NCBI GenBank assembly: GCA_023436805.1
Contig: JAEZHT010000019.1
Span: 1-14,698 of the forward strand
Reading direction: 5' to 3'
Origin: Bacillota bacterium
GTDB lineage: Bacteria > Bacillota_I > Bacilli_A > Acholeplasmatales > UBA5453
DNA length: 14,698 bases
The translations under genes were made by a program, and so were the position numbers. The notes under the pieces are model-generated. The model was not told the DNA's origin. It worked only from the letters and a program-made list of their open reading frames with translations, and searched no databases. Positions 1 through 6,389 of this stretch are shown here, in pieces. The stretch's first letter is position 1; each line of letters begins with the position of its first letter.

Positions 1-798
1 GATGATGCCTGTGACTCGGGTCACTTCTTTGAATATTTCTGCTTGTTTTAATCCATTTTGGCCAGTCGTGGCGTCAATGACTAAGAGGGTTTCTCTTAAC
101 CCCTCAGGTAATTCTTTTTCAATCACACGACGCATCTTTTCAAGTTCGTTCATGAGATTAACTTTATTTTGAAGGCGTCCTGCAGTATCACACAAGACGA
201 CATCATATTTTTCTTTTTTCGCTTTTTGTAAGGCATCATAGATCACAGAGGATGGGTCTGACCCAGGTTCTTTACCAAAGAAATCCACTTTAGCACGGTC
301 TGCCCATACACGCAGTTGTTCAATCGCGCCAGCCCTAAATGTGTCACCAGCAACAACCAATACTTTCTTTTTTTCTGCTTTCAATTGGTGCGCCAATTTA
401 CCGATGGAAGTTGTCTTACCTACGCCATTTACACCGACAATTAAGTACACGTTTGTTGCGTGATCCACATAGTCTAAATCCGCGATGACGACTTCATCTT
501 GTAAGTAGATTTTAAACATCTCATCGACGATCATCTCTTCGATTTCTTTCGGGTCTGTGATGTTTTTGAGTTTCATTTGTTTCTTAAGGGTATCAATAAA
601 ATACAAAACCGTGTCGACCCCTAAGTCTGCTTGGATAAAGATGTCCTCTAATTCAATAAAGAAGTCCTCACCCAGCGATTGGTTTTGTTCGATTAAGCGC
701 TTTAAGCTACCCAACATCTCTTTCGATTTGTGTAATCCTAATGCGTATTTTTCATTTTTCTTGTTGTTTTTCTTGAATAAATTTTTAAAAAATCCCAT
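1..798 (-). CDS. ftsY: Signal recognition particle receptor FtsY, 3' end cut by window edge
   Basis: SRP receptor GTPase that docks ribosome-SRP complexes at the membrane for co-translational insertion. 266 residues are visible from the ATG at 798; the C-terminal part of the G domain lies beyond base 1. The start MGFFKNLFKK follows AGGAG at normal spacing. Residues 1-~20 are a short Lys-rich stretch and ~20-110 the helical N domain, with no long acidic A domain. The G domain shows the P-loop GVNGVGKT (122-129), the SRP-GTPase insertion-box stretch GDTFRAGAIEQL, and DTAGR (204-208). The visible part ends near ATTGQNGLKQAEIF. Ffh would have a similar NG domain, but the charged start, the missing methionine-rich M domain and the motif wording favour FtsY. 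It is last in the visible layout, behind its own promoter and the tpx terminator. Confidence 0.95.
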   Translation of the reverse strand, partial: MGFFKNLFKKNNKKNEKYALGLHKSKEMLGSLKRLIEQNQSLGEDFFIELEDIFIQADLGVDTVLYFIDTLKKQMKLKNITDPKEIEEMIVDEMFKIYLQDEVVIADLDYVDHATNVYLIVGVNGVGKTTSIGKLAHQLKAEKKKVLVVAGDTFRAGAIEQLRVWADRAKVDFFGKEPGSDPSSVIYDALQKAKKEKYDVVLCDTAGRLQNKVNLMNELEKMRRVIEKELPEGLRETLLVIDATTGQNGLKQAEIFKEVTRVTGII

Positions 799-811
799 AG
801 GTTCAACTCCT

Positions 812-828
812 AGATGTTATTATAACAT
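812..828 (-). promoter_or_regulatory. Extended -10 promoter of ftsY inside a 15-bp palindrome
   Basis: On the minus strand TG-T-TATAAT (827-819) is an extended -10 element; no convincing -35 is visible. It gives a short leader carrying the AGGAG site. The same bases form a perfect inverted repeat, ATGTTAT-T-ATAACAT on the plus strand (814-828), which covers the whole -10. Promoter use is inferred from motif and position. The palindrome could be an operator or a by-product of AT-rich sequence. Confidence 0.55.
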
Positions 829-858
829 ATAACTAAAACATCGTGGCCTAGAAAGGTG

Positions 859-885
859 AAAAAAATGGCTTTTTTACAAGCCATT
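859..885 (-). terminator. Intrinsic terminator of tpx
   Basis: Minus-strand hairpin AATGGCTT / AAGCCATT (arms 885-878 and 871-864) with a 6-base loop, followed by a run of seven T. The stem begins inside the tpx stop codon, so the terminator directly abuts the gene and separates tpx from ftsY. Confidence 0.85.
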
Positions 886-1384
886 ATCGTGGTTGATATG
901 TATCTAAAAATTGAAACAGCTTGTCATAATTTGGATGGTTTGACATTTCGTCTAAATATTCCACATAGACAACTTCGCGTTTTGAGTTTAAAACGAACAC
1001 CGAACGGGCGAGTAATCTCAACTCTTCAATGAGGACACCATACTTCCAAGCGAAATCACATTGTTGGTAGTCGGATAAAGTGATGATATTATTCAACCCT
1101 TCAGCCCCACACCAACGGCGTTGTGCAAATGGCAGATCATTGGATAATGTGATGACGAGCAAATCAGGGTAATTCGATAGACGTTGGTTGATGGTTCTGG
1201 TTTGTAAAGAACAGACACCAGTATCGAGCGATGGTACGACATTCAATACGATGGTTTTGGCTCTATAATCGGATAAATGTGCTGGGTCTAAATGGTTATC
1301 AACCACATTGAATTCTGGTGCGACATCACCAACTTGAAGGGGTTGTCCTAAGACAGTAATCGATTTTTGTTTAAACGTTTTCAT
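884..1384 (-). CDS. tpx: Thiol peroxidase (Tpx-type peroxiredoxin)
   Basis: Cytoplasmic atypical 2-Cys peroxiredoxin that reduces H2O2 and organic hydroperoxides with thioredoxin as electron donor. It has 166 residues, the usual family length. The peroxidatic Cys58 lies in PSLDTGVCSLQT and the resolving Cys92 in FAQRRWCGAEG; the 34-residue spacing equals that of E. coli Tpx (61/95). VLGQPLQVGDVAPEF near the N-terminus and a closing YDKLFQFLDTY are also family-like. The ATG at 1384 follows AGGGAGG at good spacing. It appears monocistronic: consensus promoter upstream, hairpin terminator overlapping its stop. A Per-box-like sequence over the -10 suggests peroxide control, which is inference. 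Confidence 0.96.
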   Translation of the reverse strand: MKTFKQKSITVLGQPLQVGDVAPEFNVVDNHLDPAHLSDYRAKTIVLNVVPSLDTGVCSLQTRTINQRLSNYPDLLVITLSNDLPFAQRRWCGAEGLNNIITLSDYQQCDFAWKYGVLIEELRLLARSVFVLNSKREVVYVEYLDEMSNHPNYDKLFQFLDTYQPR

Positions 1385-1405
1385 GGTGAAACCTCCCTAT
1401 ATTGT

Positions 1406-1442
1406 TTATTTTAATTATAGTCTTTTTGTCCATCATATTCAA
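1406..1442 (-). promoter_or_regulatory. tpx promoter with a possible PerR-like box
   Basis: TTGAAT (1442-1437), a 17-base spacer, and a perfect TATAAT (1419-1414), about 30 bases before the tpx start. The stretch CTATAATTAAAATAA (1420-1406) matches the Bacillus Per-box pattern TTATAATnATTATAA at about 11 of the 14 defined positions, but part of that match is the -10 itself. Confidence 0.75.
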
Positions 1443-1450
1443 ACGAATCG

Positions 1451-1482
1451 AAAATCAAAACCCCCTCAACTGAATGAGGGGG
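1451..1482 (-). terminator. Intrinsic terminator closing topA and the small RNA
   Basis: Minus-strand GC-rich hairpin CCCCCTCA-TTCAGT-TGAGGGGG (1482-1461), an 8-bp stem with a 6-base loop, followed by TTTTGATTTT (1460-1451). It ends about 9 bases before the tpx -35, so it insulates tpx from topA transcription. Confidence 0.9.
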
Positions 1483-1528
1483 GTCAGGGGATCGGTGTGT
1501 CGGGGTACACACCTAGCTATTCGCTATC
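1454..1528 (-). ncRNA. Candidate ~75-nt small RNA with C-rich exposed segments
   Basis: Between topA and tpx the minus strand has a promoter-like pair, then three adjoining hairpins, the last a rho-independent terminator. The predicted transcript starts at a G near 1528. Hairpin A is TAGC-GAATA-GCTA (1526-1514). Hairpin B is GGTGTGT-ACCCCG-ACACACC (1513-1494). A single-stranded linker containing GATCCCCTGA follows, then the terminator hairpin C (1482-1461). CCCC occurs in the loop of B and in the linker, the arrangement seen in Firmicute riboregulators such as RsaE/RoxS, where C-rich segments pair with G-rich ribosome binding sites. I recognise no named family. There is no reading frame here. 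The alternative is that these are simply the topA 3' UTR and its terminator. Confidence 0.5.
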
Positions 1529-1534
1529 AAAAAC

Positions 1535-1563
1535 ATCATAACATGTAATGTATGATTTGTAAA
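1535..1563 (-). promoter_or_regulatory. Putative promoter of the small RNA downstream of topA
   Basis: TTTACA (1563-1558), a 17-base spacer, then TATGAT (1540-1535) on the minus strand: one mismatch to consensus in each box. It lies 18 bases past the topA stop and would start RNA near G1528, just before hairpin A. Confidence 0.55.
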
Positions 1564-1580
1564 GTCTATGAACTTAAGAA

Positions 1581-3368
1581 TTAAGTAAGATTTTCGGTGT
1601 GCTTACAACGTGGGAAATTGGAACACCCAATGAATTCACCTTTTCGCCATTTTCGAATGACTAAAGGCGCACCACAAAGTGGACAATCGCGTCCAACTTG
1701 GGTTGGTTGACGCTTTTCCATGTGTTCATCGGCGTGTTTCACTGAAGCGATGAATTTGTGGTAAAAGCCATCCAAGATGACACTGCTTTCGTGTTCACCA
1801 TTGGAGATATCATCGAGTACCGATTCCATCTTCTTGGTGTAATTCGTATTGATGATGTTATTAAAGAACTTATCGAGTTCATCGATGGTGAGTTTACCTT
1901 GGTCGGTGGGTACCAGCGCTTTTTGTTTCTTTTCCACGTATTTACGAGATAAGAGTGTTCTTGTGGTTTCAGCGTATGTGGATGGTCGTCCAATACCAAA
2001 CTCTTCCATGTCTTTGATCAAACTGGCTTCGGTATAACGTGATTTCGGTTTGGTTTGATTTTCTTCATGGGTGATTTCTTTGGCTTCGAGTGACTTGCCA
2101 ACTTCTAAGTCTAATATCGTTGAAAGTTTTTCTTTGTATTCAGGGTTTCCACGATGGAAACCAAAGAATAACAATTTAGACCCACCGTATTCAAAGACTT
2201 CGCCTTGATTTTCAACTTCAACCGATTGTTCTTCATATAAGGCATCGGCCATCAAACTCATGACTGCTCGGCGGTAAATGAGGTCATATATCTTAAATTG
2301 ATCATCGGATAAAACGCCCTTTAACGACTCAGGGGTATATTCTAATATGGTTGGACGAATGGCTTCATGGGCGTCTTGAATGTTGGTGTTGGATTTCGTT
2401 TTGATTTTACCCACATACTCATGACCATAGTGTTTTTCGATCATGGCTTGTGCTTCTAAAATGAAATCATCATTCAAACGAACAGAGTCGGTTCTCATGT
2501 AAGTAATTAACCCAACTTCTTCCCCATTCAATACAATCCCTTGGTAAAGTTCTTGAGCAATGCCCATCGCTTTTGACGGTGAGTAATTGAGTTTTGATAC
2601 CGCATCTTGTTGGAATGTCGACGTGGTATATGGGGGTTGTGCCGCACGGCTACGTTTACGATGGTTCACTTTGGTCACGACAAAAGGACCTTGGAGTTTT
2701 TCAATGATTTGATTCAACTCTTCAGGGGTCTTTAATGACTTGTCTTTGTTTTTCGTATAATCGGCTTCAAACTTAGAAAATCTGGCTTTGATGGTGTAAT
2801 ACGTTTCCGGAATGAAAGCTTCGATTTCTTTTTCTAAATCCACAATCATCTTCAAAGCGACACTTTGAACACGACCTGCCGATTCAGATTTGATTTTCTT
2901 TTGAAGCAATGGGGACAACTTAAACCCAATGATTCTATCCAAAATACGTCTGGTTTCTTGAGACTTCACCAAATTCATATCGATTTGTCTTGGGTGTTCA
3001 ATCGCTTTTAAGATGGCTGGTTTGGTCACTTCGTTAAAAGTGATTCGGTTTTGTTCGTTTAAATCTAAATTCAATACATCCGCGATGTGCCAAGCGATGG
3101 CTTCACCTTCGCGGTCAGGGTCGGTTGCGAGCAAGACTTTTTTGTTTTTGGTGACCTTAATCAGGTCTTTGACGATTTGATCGTGTTTTTTATCGACTTT
3201 GTAGGTCGCTTTAAAGTTATTTTCGACATCTACACCTAAGCCACCAGGGCCATTTTTTGCCAATTCGCGGATGTGTCCAACCGAGGCTTCAACGATATAG
3301 TCTTTGCCTAAATAATGTTGGATGGTTTTGGATTTGGCTGGGGATTCGACAATAATGACGGTTTTCAT
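1581..3368 (-). CDS. topA: DNA topoisomerase I (type IA), single zinc finger
   Basis: Relaxes negative supercoils by cutting one strand through a 5'-phosphotyrosine. From the ATG at 3368 it has 595 residues; a GTG at 3386 would add six, but the SD-like AGAAGTGGAT sits just before the ATG. The Toprim domain begins MKTVIIVESPAKSKT (catalytic Glu in VESP) and includes DPDREGEAIAWH (~83-94). The active Tyr290 lies in GLITYMRTDSVRL. Gate-domain signatures are ESAGRVQSVALK, IQDAHEAIRPT and GIGRPSTYA. The C-terminus has one Cys4 zinc finger, CPLCGAP...GCSNFPRC (~562-588). Bacillus TopA is about 690 residues with more C-terminal zinc-ribbon units, so this is a compact form. It is alone behind a consensus promoter. 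Confidence 0.98.
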   Translation of the reverse strand: MKTVIIVESPAKSKTIQHYLGKDYIVEASVGHIRELAKNGPGGLGVDVENNFKATYKVDKKHDQIVKDLIKVTKNKKVLLATDPDREGEAIAWHIADVLNLDLNEQNRITFNEVTKPAILKAIEHPRQIDMNLVKSQETRRILDRIIGFKLSPLLQKKIKSESAGRVQSVALKMIVDLEKEIEAFIPETYYTIKARFSKFEADYTKNKDKSLKTPEELNQIIEKLQGPFVVTKVNHRKRSRAAQPPYTTSTFQQDAVSKLNYSPSKAMGIAQELYQGIVLNGEEVGLITYMRTDSVRLNDDFILEAQAMIEKHYGHEYVGKIKTKSNTNIQDAHEAIRPTILEYTPESLKGVLSDDQFKIYDLIYRRAVMSLMADALYEEQSVEVENQGEVFEYGGSKLLFFGFHRGNPEYKEKLSTILDLEVGKSLEAKEITHEENQTKPKSRYTEASLIKDMEEFGIGRPSTYAETTRTLLSRKYVEKKQKALVPTDQGKLTIDELDKFFNNIINTNYTKKMESVLDDISNGEHESSVILDGFYHKFIASVKHADEHMEKRQPTQVGRDCPLCGAPLVIRKWRKGEFIGCSNFPRCKHTENLT

Positions 3369-3394
3369 ATAATCCACTTCTTTCACTTTCTATA

Positions 3395-3423
3395 ATTATA
3401 TATAGGGTCTATACCCCTGTCAA
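3395..3423 (-). promoter_or_regulatory. Perfect consensus promoter of topA
   Basis: TTGACA (3423-3418), 17-base spacer, TATAAT (3400-3395) on the minus strand, 26 bases before the topA ATG. The spacer holds a small inverted repeat, GGGT-ATAG-ACCC (3416-3405), and the -10 sits in a TATATATAATTATA stretch. The repeat between the two boxes could be an operator or a supercoiling-sensitive element; that is speculation. Confidence 0.85.
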
Positions 3424-3481
3424 GAAGAAAACAATCCACTTTTTTCGATATATATTTTAATATAATATATATGATTTTTCA

Positions 3482-3504
3482 CACGGTTTAGCCGTGGTCT
3501 TTTC
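3482..3504 (+). other. Hairpin with a T-rich tail in the topA upstream region
   Basis: Plus strand CACGG-TTTAG-CCGTG (3482-3496) followed by GTCTTTTCTT. It resembles a weak plus-strand terminator, but no plus-strand gene reads into it. Bases 3488-3493 (TTAGCC) complement the loop of the neighbouring terminator (GGCTAA, 3543-3548). The rest of the gap between topA and the next gene is an AT-rich run of TA-type steps (about 3449-3474) with nothing else recognisable. Confidence 0.4.
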
Positions 3505-3525
3505 TTAAAAATAGCCTATATATAT

Positions 3526-3561
3526 AAATAAAGAAGTCATCCGGCTAAGGATCACTTCTTT
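3526..3561 (-). terminator. Intrinsic terminator of the glycosyltransferase module
   Basis: Minus-strand hairpin with arms AAGAAGT / ACTTCTT (3560-3554 and 3537-3531), one internal mismatch, then ATCC / GGAT, loop TTAGCC, followed by TTTATTT. The stem includes the last two Lys codons and the stop codon of the glycosyltransferase gene. Confidence 0.8.
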
Positions 3562-6389
3562 TGGAATCCAGTTCTGGATAAACTACCCCATGACCCATTC
3601 TCACGAAGGGCTGCGAAGGTTGCTTTGACACGGTGTAAACTCATGATTTGTCGGTAACCAAAGTTTTCTGCGATGGCTAAAATAATCAATATGAACGCAT
3701 CTCTGATTCGGTAAAATCCGCTTTGACGTTCTGAAATCCATAAGCTGAATAGGGATATGATGATGCCATACCCAATCGAACCATAAAACAACAAGATGAC
3801 CAGTTCAGCATTCAATAACCCCATGAATAAACTGACCACGAGTGCGATGTAACCCATCATCTCAATGAATGGTCCCATCATCTCAAATATGAAGAAATAA
3901 GGGAACCCCAATAAACCCGGCTGACGGTATTTCGGGTTAAAGAGCATTTGTCTGTGGTAACTGAGGATATCGAGTAAACCACGTTGCCAACGGTTACGCT
4001 GTTTTAACAAGGATTTCAAATCGGATGGCAATTCGGTGTAGCAGTTGGCGTTATGGACATAGGATACACGGTAGGCTTTCTTGTTTTGGATGGCTTTGTG
4101 GGTTAATCGCACCACCAATTCCATGTCCTCACCGACCGTATCTTTCTTTAAATCCCCACTGATGGTTAAATAACCACCTGTTTCGATGAGCGATTGCCGG
4201 TTAAATAAACCAAAAGCCCCAGATATGATCAATAAACTGTTGAGCTTTGACCAGCCAATACGACCCGTCGTAAAGGCTCTTAAATATTCTAAAGTTTGAA
4301 AACGGACAATTGGATTTTTACCCAAGCCACTCTTTTCGATTTTACCCTTATCGACGTTACATCCGTTGACTGGGACGATGTTCCCACCAATCGCGATGTG
4401 GTTGGTGGCGTCATCGAGGGTGACGCTCATCAATTTGAGTAAAGCATCTTCTTCTAGCAATGAATCGGCATCGATGCCGCATATATAATCATTTTTAGCT
4501 GCGTTGATGCCCATGTTTAAAGCATCCGCTTTCCCACCATTTTGTTTGTCGATGACAATCAGATTGGGAATTTGTTTACTGACATATACACTTCGCAGTG
4601 GTTTGGTTCTGAGCTTCATTTGAAAAAATGGGTGTTTTCGTTCAAGCTCAAAATGTCTAACCAACGTACCGATCGTATCGTCTTTTGACCCATCGTTGAC
4701 CACCACAACTTCGTATTTAGGATATTTCAAATTGAGTAATGAAGTGATGCTTTCAATGATGCTTTTTTCTTCATTGTAAGCTGGCGCGATGATCGATATC
4801 GATGGTAATAAATCGTGTTCAAACAATAAAGTTTGTTTTTTAATACGCCACATCGCCATACGTTCAATAGAACCTTTGATGGAAAATAACATCAAAATGA
4901 GGTATATCGTATTGATCATTATAAAGTAATAAGATAAGTAGCGGTTCATGCTGATCATAAACCATTCTAATAAAGGTTCACCCGAAAAAATCGCTTTAAA
5001 ATTAAAAATTAAAAAAAGAATTGGGAAGATCGTTACAGCGATTGATATCCAAAAGCTGATCCATACCACTTTATTCAATTCAAAAGGTGTCTTTTCTCTG
5101 ACGGATGTTGGCATTGGTTTTTTGATCAATCCCAGTTTATTTAAAAACTTTTGATTGAGGTAAACCGAAAACTCATCAAGTAAAAATTTGTCTTGTGTCG
5201 CATAAGTACGGATCAGTTGAATCATACTATTTTCGACTTCTTTGTCTTTATTCATGTTGATAAAATCAATCAAATCCTCAATGATATGCATTTTGAGCAA
5301 ATCCTGAATGATGCTTTTGACCTGGGGGTATTCATTGGATTTGAGCTTCAACATCAAATAATCCAGATGGTGTGATAAAACGCGGGATATCGCCATTTTT
5401 TGGTAATCATTGGGTGTTGTTGGGTATTTTTCAAGGACATATAACAACAACTTTTTAGAATCAAAAACAATACGGGAGAGCGCATTCGCACGTTCAATGT
5501 CCATCAATGTCCCATCCATTTGATTGAGTAGCGCTTGGGTCATGTCTTGGGTAACCACGGTTGAGCACGCACGAATGGCCATTTTACGGATTTGCTCATC
5601 CTCATGATTCAAATAAGTATCGGTGACCAATTCTTCCGGGTACATCGTCGATAAGGCACGGATGGCTTCTTTTCGAATGTCTTTATCTTCATTTAAATCC
5701 ATGAAACGACTGATGGCGTATTGTTTTAATTGGTCATTGTATATATGATTAGATAGATATAAAATAAACTGTTTCACTTTTTTACGTCGGTCTGAAAAAT
5801 AGTCTGGCAAATACCCTTTGATCGATTCAAAACGGTTTTTTAAGATGGCATAAATCCAGTGTGGGTAAGATTCCCGTGAGGTCGATAACGTTCTTAAAAT
5901 GAAATCAAAATCGTGTGCAGAAATGTGCGCATCCATCGCATAAATGATGTAAAAACGAACCGAGTCATTCTTTTCAATGGCGAGTCTGGAAGCCAAGGCA
6001 TCCTTTGATTTTTTGGTTTTTAAAGTTTGTAGATAAAACACGGCGATTTTACGTTTAAATGGTGAAAAACTGTGAATTCGCTTGTATTGTTTTTTGGTAA
6101 ATTTCAAAGTTTCCAAATCATCAATGATGCGTTTTCTAACCGCATCTTCTATGGTGATTTGTGTTTCGATATCGATGTAAGCATCAAAAAAGAACCGACT
6201 GGATACTTTCGGTGTGGTTTCTTCTAAATCAAAGTATTTTTTGAATAAGTAATCTCTCGCCAATATGTGCTTTTTGGTCAAACGTATGTAGTGAATTTTT
6301 TGTAAAATAATCATCAAAATGAGGATGGTTACTAGCGCTAAAAACGCAATCAACACAATCAAAACAGGTAATGTCATTCGGATTACCAT
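3552..6389 (-). CDS. Membrane glycosyltransferase family 2 with N-terminal HEAT-like region
   Basis: 945 residues. A transmembrane helix (~5-30) is followed by basic residues and a ~300-residue cytosolic helical region (~100-410) with HEAT/Armadillo-like pairs, for example KEAIRALSTM and RKMAIRACST. Two membrane helices follow (~441-463, ~481-503), then a GT-A catalytic domain: SIIAPAYNEE (~532-541), VVVVNDGSKDDT with D566, NGGKADALN, DxD at D640/D642, GED (753-755) and the processive-synthase motif QRNRW (797-801). About three C-terminal helices (~827-912) could form a channel. This is the architecture of cellulose, hyaluronan and poly-GlcNAc (PgaC/IcaA) synthases, so the likely role is making and exporting a beta-linked polysaccharide from a nucleotide sugar; the sugar cannot be told. 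No PilZ domain is seen. The ATG overlaps the upstream stop by 7 bases (ATGGTAA); an ATG at 6377 is an alternative start. Confidence 0.9.
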   Translation of the reverse strand: MVIRMTLPVLIVLIAFLALVTILILMIILQKIHYIRLTKKHILARDYLFKKYFDLEETTPKVSSRFFFDAYIDIETQITIEDAVRKRIIDDLETLKFTKKQYKRIHSFSPFKRKIAVFYLQTLKTKKSKDALASRLAIEKNDSVRFYIIYAMDAHISAHDFDFILRTLSTSRESYPHWIYAILKNRFESIKGYLPDYFSDRRKKVKQFILYLSNHIYNDQLKQYAISRFMDLNEDKDIRKEAIRALSTMYPEELVTDTYLNHEDEQIRKMAIRACSTVVTQDMTQALLNQMDGTLMDIERANALSRIVFDSKKLLLYVLEKYPTTPNDYQKMAISRVLSHHLDYLMLKLKSNEYPQVKSIIQDLLKMHIIEDLIDFINMNKDKEVENSMIQLIRTYATQDKFLLDEFSVYLNQKFLNKLGLIKKPMPTSVREKTPFELNKVVWISFWISIAVTIFPILFLIFNFKAIFSGEPLLEWFMISMNRYLSYYFIMINTIYLILMLFSIKGSIERMAMWRIKKQTLLFEHDLLPSISIIAPAYNEEKSIIESITSLLNLKYPKYEVVVVNDGSKDDTIGTLVRHFELERKHPFFQMKLRTKPLRSVYVSKQIPNLIVIDKQNGGKADALNMGINAAKNDYICGIDADSLLEEDALLKLMSVTLDDATNHIAIGGNIVPVNGCNVDKGKIEKSGLGKNPIVRFQTLEYLRAFTTGRIGWSKLNSLLIISGAFGLFNRQSLIETGGYLTISGDLKKDTVGEDMELVVRLTHKAIQNKKAYRVSYVHNANCYTELPSDLKSLLKQRNRWQRGLLDILSYHRQMLFNPKYRQPGLLGFPYFFIFEMMGPFIEMMGYIALVVSLFMGLLNAELVILLFYGSIGYGIIISLFSLWISERQSGFYRIRDAFILIILAIAENFGYRQIMSLHRVKATFAALRENGSWGSLSRTGFQKK

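Noticed and set aside
557..832. Plus-strand open frame of 91 codons near the ftsY start
   Set aside because: It is antisense to the FtsY N domain and its upstream region, with no ribosome binding site or promoter that fits.
1454..1528. Riboswitch or attenuator leader of tpx
   Set aside because: tpx has its own -35 and -10 after the terminator, so the structured RNA would not be part of the tpx transcript. No known riboswitch consensus is seen.
1454..1528. SRP 4.5S RNA, tmRNA or tRNA
   Set aside because: The GGAAGCAGC-type SRP tip, tRNA arms with CCA end, and a tmRNA tag frame are all absent, and the element is only ~75 nt.
3449..3474. AT-repeat stretch as a replication origin or mobile-element end
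   Set aside because: It is simple TA-rich sequence without DnaA boxes, terminal repeats or a nearby transposase or replication gene.
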